Assembly (NCBI RefSeq): GCF_014495685.1
Contig: NZ_JACTVI010000075.1
Coordinates: 1-40,334 of the forward strand
Length of the DNA: 40,334 bases
Direction: 5' to 3'
Origin: Streptomyces sp. TRM68367
GTDB taxonomy: Bacteria; Actinomycetota; Actinomycetes; Streptomycetales; Streptomycetaceae
The number at the start of each line of letters is the position of its first letter. Position 1 is the stretch's first letter. Made by a program: the position numbers and the translations under genes. Below the pieces are notes generated by a model that was given only the letters and a program-made list of their open reading frames with translations, searched no databases and was not told the DNA's origin. Shown here one piece after another: positions 15,444 to 22,548 of the stretch.

Positions 15444-16664
15444 ATGAGCGCATCGCAGACCTCGACCTCCGACGTCCCCACTCTCCTTGTCAAGATCTTC
15501 GGCAAGGACAGGCCGGGCATCACGGCCGGCCTCTTCGACACCCTCGCCGCCTACTCCGTCGACGTGGTCGACATCGAGCAGGTCGTCACCCGTGGCCGGA
15601 TCGTGCTGTGCGCCCTCGTGACCATGCCGCCCCGGGGACTCGAAGGGGACCTGCGGGCGACCGTGCACAGCTGGGCCGAGTCGATGAAGATGCAGGCGGA
15701 GATCATCTCCGGCCGGGGTGACAACCGTCCGCGCGGCCTCGGCCGTTCCCTGGTCACCGTGCTCGGCCACCCGCTCACGTCGGAGTCGACGGCCGCGATC
15801 GCCGCCCGGATCACCAAGGCCGGCGGCAACATCGACCGTATCTTCCGGCTGGCCAAGTACCCCGTGACTGCGGTCGAGTTCGCGGTGTCCGGCGTGGAGA
15901 CCGAGCCGCTGCGCACCGCGCTGGTGACCGACGCGGCGGCGCTCGGCGTCGACGTGGCGGTCGTCGCGGCGGGGCTGCACCGGCGCGCGCAGCGCCTGGT
16001 GGTCATGGACGTGGACTCGACGCTCATCCAGGACGAGGTGATCGAGCTCTTCGCCGCGCACGCCGGCTGTGAGGACAAGGTCGCCGAGGTGACGGCGGCC
16101 GCGATGCGCGGGGAGCTGGACTTCGAGCAGTCACTGCACGCGCGGGTGGCGCTGCTTGCGGGTCTGGACGCGTCGGTGGTGGACAAGGTGCGCAGCGAGG
16201 TGCGGCTGACGCCGGGCGCGCGCACCCTGATCCGCACGCTGAAACGACTCGGCTACCAGGTGGGGGTCGTCTCGGGCGGATTCACCCAGGTCACCGACGA
16301 TCTCAAGGAGCGGCTGGGGCTGGACTTCGCCCAGGCCAACACGCTGGAGATCGTCGACGGCAGGCTGACCGGCCGGGTCACCGGCGAGATCGTGGACCGG
16401 GCGGGCAAGGCGCGGCTGCTGCGCCGGTTCGCGGTCGAGGCGGGCGTACCTCTGTCGCAGACCGTGGCGGTCGGCGACGGCGCCAACGACCTGGACATGC
16501 TGAACGCGGCCGGCCTCGGGGTGGCCTTCAACGCCAAGCCGGTGGTGCGCGAGGCGGCGCACACGGCGGTGAACTTCCCCTTCCTGGACACGGTCCTGTA
16601 TCTGCTGGGCGTCACCCGCGAAGAGGTCGAGGCGGCGGACAAGCTGGACGAGCGGCGGGCCTGA
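15444..16664 (+). CDS. serB: Phosphoserine phosphatase with N-terminal ACT domains
   Basis: This enzyme catalyses the last step of serine synthesis. The 406-residue protein has two ACT-like regions (VKIFGKDRPGITAGLFDTLA and the second from LGHPLTSESTAAIAARI), which probably sense amino acids. The HAD phosphatase domain follows, with nucleophile motif VVMDVDSTLIQDEVIELFA, VVSGGFTQV and AVGDGANDLDMLNAAGLGVAF. I chose ATG 15444 with GGTGGGA ahead of it; the longer frame upstream lacks family similarity. Length and layout match mycobacterial and Streptomyces SerB. Confidence 0.96.
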   Translation: MSASQTSTSDVPTLLVKIFGKDRPGITAGLFDTLAAYSVDVVDIEQVVTRGRIVLCALVTMPPRGLEGDLRATVHSWAESMKMQAEIISGRGDNRPRGLGRSLVTVLGHPLTSESTAAIAARITKAGGNIDRIFRLAKYPVTAVEFAVSGVETEPLRTALVTDAAALGVDVAVVAAGLHRRAQRLVVMDVDSTLIQDEVIELFAAHAGCEDKVAEVTAAAMRGELDFEQSLHARVALLAGLDASVVDKVRSEVRLTPGARTLIRTLKRLGYQVGVVSGGFTQVTDDLKERLGLDFAQANTLEIVDGRLTGRVTGEIVDRAGKARLLRRFAVEAGVPLSQTVAVGDGANDLDMLNAAGLGVAFNAKPVVREAAHTAVNFPFLDTVLYLLGVTREEVEAADKLDERRA

Positions 16665-16686
16665 GCGGAGCGCCCACCGCCGACAG

Positions 16687-16717
16687 GGGGCCCGGCACCG
16701 CTGCGGTGCCGGGCCCC
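16687..16717. terminator. Bidirectional terminator between serB and the SixA-like gene
   Basis: GGGGCCCGGCACCG and CGGTGCCGGGCCCC form a 14-bp perfect stem with a three-base loop, between two converging genes. Confidence 0.85.
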
Positions 16718-16741
16718 GTCGCACGGGTCACGCGGGTCCGG

Positions 16742-17260
16742 TCAGTCGGACGGCGCCCAGTAGTCGAGCAGGGTGGCCGCGCCGGGCTCCAGGCTCTTCC
16801 AGGAGCCGGTGTAGGACAGCAGCGCGAAGGCGGCGGCCGGGAAGCCCCGGTGGCTCATCCGCTCACGGGAGTCGTCGTCGGCCGTGCCGGACAGGATGTC
16901 GGCGAGCCCCTGCACGCCGGGGTTGTGGCCGACCAGGAGGATGTTCTGCGCGTCGTCGGGGGTCTCGTTGAGCAGGGCGATCAGCTCGCCGGGCGAGGCC
17001 TCGTAGATCCGCTCCTCATAGACGGTTTTCGGCCGCTGCGGGAACTCCTGGACGGCGATCTTCCAGGTCTCGCGAGTGCGGGTGGCCGTGGAGCACAGGG
17101 CCAGGTCGAAGGGGATGGCGGTGTCGGCCAGCCTGCGTCCGGCCTCTGCCGCCTCCTTCCGGCCCCGATCGGCGAGCGGCCGCTCGTGGTCGGTCATCTG
17201 TGGCCAGTCGGCTTTCGCATGCCGGAAGAGGACAATCGTGCGGGGTTCTGCGACGCTCAT
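16742..17260 (-). CDS. SixA-like phosphohistidine phosphatase (histidine phosphatase superfamily)
   Basis: The 172-residue cytoplasmic protein has the catalytic LFRHAKADWP motif near its N-terminus, CSTATRTRETW, and the second catalytic histidine in LVGHNPGVQGLADIL. The family removes phosphate from phosphohistidine or small phosphoesters; the substrate here is not predictable. ATG 17260 begins MSVAEPRTIVLFRHAK. A 68-residue membrane protein gene lies 65 bp upstream in the same direction, but a hairpin between them argues for separate transcripts. Confidence 0.92.
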   Translation of the reverse strand: MSVAEPRTIVLFRHAKADWPQMTDHERPLADRGRKEAAEAGRRLADTAIPFDLALCSTATRTRETWKIAVQEFPQRPKTVYEERIYEASPGELIALLNETPDDAQNILLVGHNPGVQGLADILSGTADDDSRERMSHRGFPAAAFALLSYTGSWKSLEPGAATLLDYWAPSD

Positions 17261-17304
17261 GGCCCCAGCTTCGCATGAAACAGGCCAGGGGGCGCAGGTA
17301 GTTG

Positions 17305-17323
17305 ACGGGCGGCTTCCGCCCGT
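17305..17323 (-). terminator. Short hairpin after the 68-residue membrane protein gene
   Basis: ACGGGCGG CTT CCGCCCGT is an 8-bp perfect stem two bases past the stop codon. Confidence 0.6.
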
Positions 17324-17325
17324 GC

Positions 17326-17532
17326 TCAGCGGCTGAGCAGCTGCTGTGCGCGCTCGAAGAGATGGTCGATGGCCGGGTTGCCGGCGGCCGCGTGCGCGTC
17401 CGTCGGGTTCAGTATCAGCGTCAGCAGCGCGATGAAGGCGAGCGTGGGCAGGGCGAGGGCCCACCAGGGCAGCCGCATGTCGACGCGGCCCCGGTGTGCC
17501 GGGTGGGGCCGGGTGTGCGTGTGGGCCGACAT
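17326..17532 (-). CDS. Small single-pass membrane protein
   Basis: I do not recognise a named family for this 68-residue protein. It has a His/Arg-rich cytoplasmic start (MSAHTHTRPHPAHRGRVDMR), one hydrophobic segment (LPWWALALPTLAFIALLTLIL) and an outward tail AAAGNPAIDHLFERAQQLLSR that is probably helical. ATG 17532 gives this compact protein; the frame reads further upstream without a plausible start. A conserved hydrophobic-plus-helix pattern and typical codon bias support a real gene. Confidence 0.7.
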   Translation of the reverse strand: MSAHTHTRPHPAHRGRVDMRLPWWALALPTLAFIALLTLILNPTDAHAAAGNPAIDHLFERAQQLLSR

Positions 17533-17685
17533 GAGTGCCTCCGCGCGTCTTGGAGTAGGCCGGGTCCGATGGTCCGTGGTGCGCGAGGGGCGGTCGGTGA
17601 TCCGCCTGTCCCGCTCACATCCGAAGGTACGGAATCCGCGGCCCTCAACCCATCCGGAGATCCACCCACTTGACCCTGACCCTTG

Positions 17686-17730
17686 CCCCCTAGGGGGATG
17701 GGGGGTTAGCCCCACCATCCCCCTAGGGGG
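17686..17730. repeat. Nested perfect inverted repeat, likely terminator
   Basis: A 16-bp arm CCCCCTAGGGGGATGG (17686-17701) pairs perfectly with CCATCCCCCTAGGGGG (17715-17730). Between them GGGG TTAG CCCC forms an inner stem. Each arm also contains the 12-bp palindrome CCCCCTAGGGGG. It lies 20 bp past the stop of the SGM_5486-type gene, so it probably terminates the MFS operon. Confidence 0.8.
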
Positions 17731-17750
17731 TGAGGGTCACGGCGGGGTGC

Positions 17751-17867
17751 TCAGGGCGAGGCGATCGTCGCGATGATGCCGATCACGATGAAGATCGCGA
17801 AGAAGGCGCCGAAGACGAGCAGCATCTTCTTCTGGCTGTGCTGGGGGTTCGGATCGAGCACTGGCAT
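17751..17867 (-). CDS. SGM_5486-type transporter-associated microprotein (38 residues)
   Basis: This tiny ORF encodes MPVLDPNPQHSQKK followed by one hydrophobic helix (MLLVFGAFFAIFIVIGIIATIA) and ends in SP. I recognise the pattern DPNPQHSQKK-plus-helix as the SGM_5486 family, which is named for its constant position next to an MFS transporter. Here it lies 82 bp downstream of the MFS gene on the same strand, as expected. A role as a small transporter subunit is the natural guess but is unproven. It is short enough to be missed by gene finders. Confidence 0.8.
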   Translation of the reverse strand: MPVLDPNPQHSQKKMLLVFGAFFAIFIVIGIIATIASP

Positions 17868-17949
17868 GCGGCAAGTCTCGCACCCGCTGTCCGGGCCGGG
17901 CGCCCCGGGGTGAGGGCCAGACGCTCCCGGGGCCGTGTGAGGGCCGGGC

Positions 17950-19269
17950 TCAGCGGGCCGCCTCCTCCTCCACCGTGCGGTCGCGGCCCGCCCGGACGCC
18001 GACCAGCATCTGCGGGATCATCAGCACGGTCATGAGCGTGAGCGGCAGGCCCCAGCCACCGCTGTGCTGGTAGAGCACGCCCACCAGGATCGGCCCCGGG
18101 ATGGAGATCAGGTAGCCGGTGCTCTGTGCGAACGCCGACAGCTGGGCCACTCCCACGCCGGTCCTGGCCCGCATCCCGACCATGGTGAGCGCCAGCGGGA
18201 AGGCGCAGTTGGCGACGCCGAGCAGCAGGGCCCAGGCCCAGGCGCCGCCGGCCGGCGCGAAGTACAGGCCGGCGTACCCGGCCAGTCCGCAGGCGCTCAG
18301 CACGAGCACGATGGGGCCCTGGCGCGGCAGCCGCGTGGCCAGGCGCGGGATGACGAAGGCCAGCGGCACGCCCATCACCATCGTGACGGCGAGCAGGAGT
18401 CCGGCCGTGCTCGCGGGCACACCCGCGTCCCGGAAGATCTGCGGCATCCAGCCCATGGTGATGTAGGCGGCGGTGGCCTGGAGCCCGAAGAACACGGCGA
18501 GCGCCCAGGCGGTACGGCTCCGGGTGATCCGCAGCGCGGGCGCCTCCCCACGCGCGCGGGCACCGGTTCCGGTCGCACGGCCCTCGGCGCGCGCGTCGGC
18601 GAGGCGCCGCTCCCGTACGAACGGGATCCACGGCAGTACGGCCGCTGCCGCCAGGACCGCCCAGACCGCGAGCCCGCTCTGCCAGTGGCCGCCCAGGGCG
18701 TCGGTCACGGGAACGGTCACCGCGGCCGCGGCGGCGGTGCCCAGGGCCATGGCCATCGAGTACAGGCCGGTCATGGAGCCGACCCGGTCCGGGAACCAGC
18801 GCTTGACGATGACCGGCATCAGGACGTTGCTGACCGCGATGCCCATGAGCGCGAGCGCGCTGGCGGCCAGGAAACCGAGCGTGCCGCCGGCGTACGGCCG
18901 TATGAGCAGGCCGACGGTGATGGCCACCATGCCGACGCACACCACCGCGCCGGGGCCGAAGCGGCGGGCGAGGCGCGGGGCCATGACGCCGAAGACGGCG
19001 AAGCACAGCGTCGGCACCGAGGTGAGCAGCCCGGCCACGCTGGCGCTCATGCCGAGCCCGTCGCGGACCTCTTCGAGGAGCGCGCCGAGGCTGGTGATGG
19101 CGGGGCGGAGGTTCAGCGCGGACAGCACGATGCCGGCCACGAGCAGGCGCATCGTCCACGCGCGCGTGGGGGCGGCCACGGGCGCCTGGGGCATCGGGGC
19201 CTCCTCCGCCGCCCGGTCCGGGGCGCGTTCGGTCGTGGGTGTCGTCGTCCGGGTTTCCTCGCCAGTCAT
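17950..19269 (-). CDS. MFS transporter, CynX/NimT family
   Basis: The 439-residue protein has about twelve membrane helices, beginning with TRAWTMRLLVAGIVLSALNL. It has the CynX/NimT hallmark NLRPAITSLGALLEEVRDGL in the first loop, then RRFGPGAVVCVGM and a long central charged loop (RERRLADARAEG). Family members export or import small organic anions and nitroimidazoles; the substrate here is unknown. The ATG at 19269 lies seven bases after a good -10 box, and no Shine-Dalgarno precedes it, so the mRNA may be leaderless. A GntR regulator is divergent and the microprotein gene is downstream. Confidence 0.9.
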   Translation of the reverse strand: MTGEETRTTTPTTERAPDRAAEEAPMPQAPVAAPTRAWTMRLLVAGIVLSALNLRPAITSLGALLEEVRDGLGMSASVAGLLTSVPTLCFAVFGVMAPRLARRFGPGAVVCVGMVAITVGLLIRPYAGGTLGFLAASALALMGIAVSNVLMPVIVKRWFPDRVGSMTGLYSMAMALGTAAAAAVTVPVTDALGGHWQSGLAVWAVLAAAAVLPWIPFVRERRLADARAEGRATGTGARARGEAPALRITRSRTAWALAVFFGLQATAAYITMGWMPQIFRDAGVPASTAGLLLAVTMVMGVPLAFVIPRLATRLPRQGPIVLVLSACGLAGYAGLYFAPAGGAWAWALLLGVANCAFPLALTMVGMRARTGVGVAQLSAFAQSTGYLISIPGPILVGVLYQHSGGWGLPLTLMTVLMIPQMLVGVRAGRDRTVEEEAAR

Positions 19270-19276
19270 GCCGACC

Positions 19277-19307
19277 ATCATAGAATCATGGGATGATTGG
19301 TTGTCCA
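19277..19307 (-). promoter_or_regulatory. MFS promoter with an operator palindrome in its spacer
   Basis: On the minus strand TGGACA (19302-19307) and TATGAT (19277-19282) form a near-consensus promoter with a 19-bp spacer. The spacer contains the perfect palindrome AATCATGGGATGATT (19284-19298), well placed for a GntR-family repressor dimer. The A of the MFS start codon is seven bases downstream of the -10 box. Confidence 0.6.
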
Positions 19308-19351
19308 TTCCCGGGTTACCCGGTCCCGCCCGCCGCGTGCGAAGGTGTGCC

Positions 19352-20047
19352 ATGCCTCTGAGCCATCCCCGCCGTTCGGCGCTGTCCGAGCAGGTCATCG
19401 CCGCGCTGCGGCACCAGATCACCTCGGGCGAGTGGCCGGTCGGCTCCCGCATCCCGACGGAGCCGGAGCTGGTCGAGCAGCTCGGCGTCGCCCGCAACAC
19501 GGTCCGTGAGGCCGTCCGCGCGCTCTCCCACAACGGCCTGCTGGACATCCGCCAGGGCTCCGGCACGTACGTCGTGGCCACCAGCGAGCTGGCCGGGGTG
19601 ATGCACCGCCGCTTCGCCGGCGCCGACCCGCGGCACATCGCCGAGCTGCGCGCCACGCTGGAGTCGGGCGCCGCCAGGCTGGCCGCCGAGCGGCGCACGG
19701 AGAAGGACCTCAAGCAGCTCGACGCGCTGCTGGTGCGGCGCGAGGAGGCCTGGGAGTCGGGCGACACGGAGGCCTTCGTGGCGGCGGACGCGACGTTCCA
19801 CCTGGCGGTGGTGGCCGCCTCCCACAACGACGCGATGACCGCGATGTACGCGGACCTGGGCGAGGTGCTGCGGGACTGGCTGCGCGAGGACGTCGGCGAG
19901 GAGCTGACGCCGGAGACGTACATGGACCACACGCGCCTGGTCGACGCGATCCGCGCAGGCGACGCTGACACGGCCGCCGCGGAGGCCGCCAGCTACCCGT
20001 TCCTGTGCCGCCCCGGACGCCTCAAAGGGGCCGCTTCTCGTGGCTGA
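19352..20047 (+). CDS. GntR-family regulator, FadR subfamily (FCD domain)
   Basis: The 231-residue regulator has an N-terminal winged helix (LSEQVIAALRHQITSGEWPVGSRIPTE, LGVARNTVREAVRAL, QGSGTYVV). The C-terminal all-helical FCD effector domain carries candidate metal/ligand positions: Asp in ADATFHLAVV, His in ASHNDAM and His in MDHTRLVDAI. FadR-type proteins are usually repressors released by a carboxylic acid ligand. It is divergent from the MFS transporter, with 82 bp between starts, and a palindrome in that gap is the likely operator. Its 3' end overlaps the converging secreted-protein gene by 26 bp. Confidence 0.93.
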   Translation: MPLSHPRRSALSEQVIAALRHQITSGEWPVGSRIPTEPELVEQLGVARNTVREAVRALSHNGLLDIRQGSGTYVVATSELAGVMHRRFAGADPRHIAELRATLESGAARLAAERRTEKDLKQLDALLVRREEAWESGDTEAFVAADATFHLAVVAASHNDAMTAMYADLGEVLRDWLREDVGEELTPETYMDHTRLVDAIRAGDADTAAAEAASYPFLCRPGRLKGAASRG

Positions 20048-20375
20048 TCCACACCGAGCGCACCTCTTTCCAGCAGCGCCCGGTGAGCCGCACCGTCTGC
20101 GCGGGCCCGGCGTCGAGCGGGGCGCCGTCGTTGTCGAGGTCCCACCAGCGGTCGCACTCGATGTGCAGGCGGACCCGGTCGGTCCGGGGATAGGGGTTGT
20201 GGCAGTAGGCGGTCACCCCGGATCCGCTGACGCGGACGTGGCATCCCGCGCCGAACGGCTCCGGCGCGGCGGGATGCCGTACCTCCACGCGCGCGTGCGG
20301 CATCGCGTCGTACGGCAGGGAAAGCACCAGGGCGACGGCGACGGTCACTGAGGCCAGGCGGCGGGACAGGCGCAC
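20022..20375 (-). CDS. Small secreted protein of unknown function
   Basis: The 117-residue product starts at GTG 20375, behind GAGGAGG at good spacing. It has a signal peptide (VRLSRRLASVTVAVALVLSLPYDAMPHA). The mature part contains four cysteines (GAGCHV, AYCHNPYP, HIECDRWWD, TGRCWKE), likely two disulfides, and looks strand-rich and compact. I recognise no named family. It converges on and overlaps the GntR gene by 26 bp. The longer upstream frame lacks a usable start and was not used. Confidence 0.75.
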   Translation of the reverse strand: MRLSRRLASVTVAVALVLSLPYDAMPHARVEVRHPAAPEPFGAGCHVRVSGSGVTAYCHNPYPRTDRVRLHIECDRWWDLDNDGAPLDAGPAQTVRLTGRCWKEVRSVWISHEKRPL

Positions 20376-20576
20376 AAGGGGGACCTCCTCGGCCGAGCTG
20401 GGGAGGGAATCGCGCGGTGAACGCTCAGTCCAGAGTGCGCAGTTGTCGTCCGGGTCCGCCCGGCTGATTAGCCCGAACGGGCGACGCCCCGCTCCCCGCG
20501 CGCGGGGAGGCGCAGGGCACCGGCGACGCTGAGGGAACCACACGCCGGGAGGGGGCCACGACAGGCGGCAGACGCG

Positions 20577-20610
20577 CGAGGGCCCGCGCCCGGACGGACG
20601 CGGGCCCTCG
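20577..20610 (-). terminator. Terminator of the fabG-fabI operon
   Basis: CGAGGGCCCGCG and CGCGGGCCCTCG form a 12-bp perfect stem with a ten-base loop, 28 bp after the fabI stop. Confidence 0.82.
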
Positions 20611-20638
20611 GTCGCCGGTCAGGCCGTCGCGGCGGCGG

Positions 20639-21406
20639 TCACGCGCCGATGGCGTGCAGTCCGCCGTCCACGTGGATGATCTCGCCGGTGGTCTTGGGGA
20701 ACCAGTCGCTCAGCAGGGCGACGATGCCGCGGCCGGCCGGCTCCGGGTCCGCCAGGTCCCACTCCAGCGGGGAGCGACTGTCCCACACGGAGGCCAGCTC
20801 GCTGAAACCAGGGATGGACTTGGCTGCCATCGAGCCGATGGGGCCGGCCGAGATCAGGTTGCAGCGGATGCTCTGCTTGCCCAGGTCGCGCGCCATGTAG
20901 CGGCTGGTGGCCTCCAAGGCGGCCTTGGCCGGGCCCATCCAGTCGTACTGCGGCCAGGCGTACTGGGCGTCGAAGGTCAGGCCGACGACGGAACCGCCGT
21001 TCTGCATCAGCGGCAGACAGGCCATGGTGAGCGACTTCAGGGAGTACGCCGAGACGTGCATGGCCGTGGCGACGGACTCGAACGGCGCGTTGAGGAAGTT
21101 GCCGCCGAGGGCGTCCTGCGGCGCGAAGCCGATGGAGTGCACGACGCCGTCGAGGCCGCCGAGCTCCTCGCCGACGAGGTCCGCGAGGCGCCCGAGGTGC
21201 TCGTCGTTGGTCACGTCGAGCTCGATGACCTTGGTGGGCTTGGGCAGCTTCCTGGCGATGCGCTCGGTCAGCGTGGGCCGCGGGAACGCGGTCAGGATGA
21301 TCTCGGCGCCCTGCTCCTGGGCCAGCTTGGCGGCGTGGAAGGCGATGGAGGACTCCGTCAGCACACCGGTGATCAGGACGCGCTTGCCCTCGAGGATTCC
21401 GCTCAT
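20639..21406 (-). CDS. fabI: Enoyl-[acyl-carrier-protein] reductase, NADH (InhA-type FabI)
   Basis: This enzyme reduces enoyl-ACP in the last step of each fatty-acid elongation round. The 255-residue protein has the FabI-type nucleotide site GVLTESSIAF, HSIGFAPQDALGG and the wide Tyr-x6-Lys pair (Tyr154, Lys161 in QYDWMGPAKAALE), all typical of InhA. The C-terminus has TTGEIIHVDGG. It starts at ATG 21406, five bases past the fabG stop, with no strong ribosome site, so translation is likely coupled to fabG. The fabG-fabI order matches mycobacterial mabA-inhA. Confidence 0.96.
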   Translation of the reverse strand: MSGILEGKRVLITGVLTESSIAFHAAKLAQEQGAEIILTAFPRPTLTERIARKLPKPTKVIELDVTNDEHLGRLADLVGEELGGLDGVVHSIGFAPQDALGGNFLNAPFESVATAMHVSAYSLKSLTMACLPLMQNGGSVVGLTFDAQYAWPQYDWMGPAKAALEATSRYMARDLGKQSIRCNLISAGPIGSMAAKSIPGFSELASVWDSRSPLEWDLADPEPAGRGIVALLSDWFPKTTGEIIHVDGGLHAIGA

Positions 21407-21411
21407 GGTGA

Positions 21412-22116
21412 TCAGTGACCCATTCCCAGTCCGCCGTCAACGGGGATGACGGCTCCAGTGATGTACGAGGCGTCGTCGGAGGCCAGGAACCGCACGGTCG
21501 CGGCGATCTCCTCCGGCTTCGCGTACCGGCCGAGCGGCACCTGCGACACGATGCCGGCGCGCTGCTCGTCGGTGAGCACCTTGGTCATGTCGGTGTCGAC
21601 GAAGCCGGGAGCGACGACGTTGAAGGTGATGTTGCGCGAGCCCAGCTCACGGGCGAGCGAGCGGGCGAAGCCGACCAGGCCTGCCTTGGAGGCGGCGTAG
21701 TTCGCCTGCCCCGGCGAGCCGTACAGCCCGACGACCGACGAAATGAGGACGACGCGGCCCTTCTTGGCGCGCAGCATGCCCCGGTTGGCGCGCTTGACGA
21801 CCCGGAAGGTGCCGGTGAGGTTGGTGTCGACGACCGAGGTGAAGTCCTCCTCGGACATGCGCATCAGGAGCTGGTCCTTGGTGACGCCGGCATTGGCGAT
21901 CAGCACCTCGACCGGGCCGTGCTCGGCCTCGATCTCCTTGTAGGCCTGCTCCACCTGCTCGGGGTCGGTGATGTCGCACTTGACAGCGAGGAAGCCGGCC
22001 GGCGGCTCGCCCGAGCGGTACGTGACCGCGACCTTGTCGCCGGCGTCGGCGAAAGCGCGGGCGATGGCGAGGCCGATGCCCCGGTTGCCTCCGGTGACGA
22101 GAACCGAGCGGCTCAA
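21412..22116 (-). CDS. fabG: 3-oxoacyl-[acyl-carrier-protein] reductase
   Basis: FabG performs the NADPH-dependent first reduction in fatty-acid elongation. The 234-residue SDR has TGGNRGIG (8-15), NAG (75-77), Ser127, Tyr140 and Lys144 (YAASK), PGFVDTDMT and the C-terminal PVDGGLGMGH. The start is a TTG at 22116 (LSRSVLVTGG). The only upstream in-frame codons are not starts, and AAAGGGTGA lies just ahead of it. A TTG start is unusual and would lower expression. It is the first gene of the fabG-fabI operon. Confidence 0.95.
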   Translation of the reverse strand: MSRSVLVTGGNRGIGLAIARAFADAGDKVAVTYRSGEPPAGFLAVKCDITDPEQVEQAYKEIEAEHGPVEVLIANAGVTKDQLLMRMSEEDFTSVVDTNLTGTFRVVKRANRGMLRAKKGRVVLISSVVGLYGSPGQANYAASKAGLVGFARSLARELGSRNITFNVVAPGFVDTDMTKVLTDEQRAGIVSQVPLGRYAKPEEIAATVRFLASDDASYITGAVIPVDGGLGMGH

Positions 22117-22326
22117 CGGATCACCCTTTCGATAGCGGTGTATACCCGCCCGGGCACCTGGACGACAGGCGGCGATGACAGGCGGCTTCCCTCGAAAACC
22201 TATCGGTCTGGGCCCGCCCGCGGACATTCGGGCACCCACAGTGGCTTACGGGGCTCACTGTCGGATTCCTACAGTCGGTGGTCCAGGTCAGTCCGCAGCG
22301 CCGGGGGCGTGGGGGGGCAGTCCGGC

Positions 22327-22446
22327 CTAGCGGGCCGCGTCGAGCATTCGCTTGTCGTACGTGATGAGGCAGTCGAGTGCCTCGCCGATCGTCAGGGCAC
22401 TCGCCACGTGGATGGCATCGAGGGAGCGCAGGGTGACCGGAATGGG
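22327..22446 (-). pseudogene. C-terminal remnant of a VapC/PIN-domain toxin
   Basis: The minus frame ends LRSLDAIHVASALTIGEALD, CLITYDKRMLDAAR, stop. This is the C-terminal third of a PIN domain: SLDAIH holds the third acidic catalytic residue and ITYDKRM the fourth. Everything upstream (the first acidic motifs, about 85 residues, and an antitoxin gene) is absent; the open frame upstream is unrelated. The fragment lies between fabG and the TldD gene and is a relic of a toxin-antitoxin locus. Confidence 0.75.
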
Positions 22447-22548
22447 TCGCGGGCGGAGCCGAGTAGGGGCGGAAACGTGTGGTCCACGCACGGGTCGACG
22501 CGACATGATGCGCAGCAACCACAGGTCACACAACAGGGAGAGACCTCG

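Noticed and set aside
18064..19296. 410-codon plus-strand frame opposite the MFS gene
   Set aside because: It is antisense to a clear twelve-helix transporter, hydrophilic, full of R/G/H/D, and without similarity.
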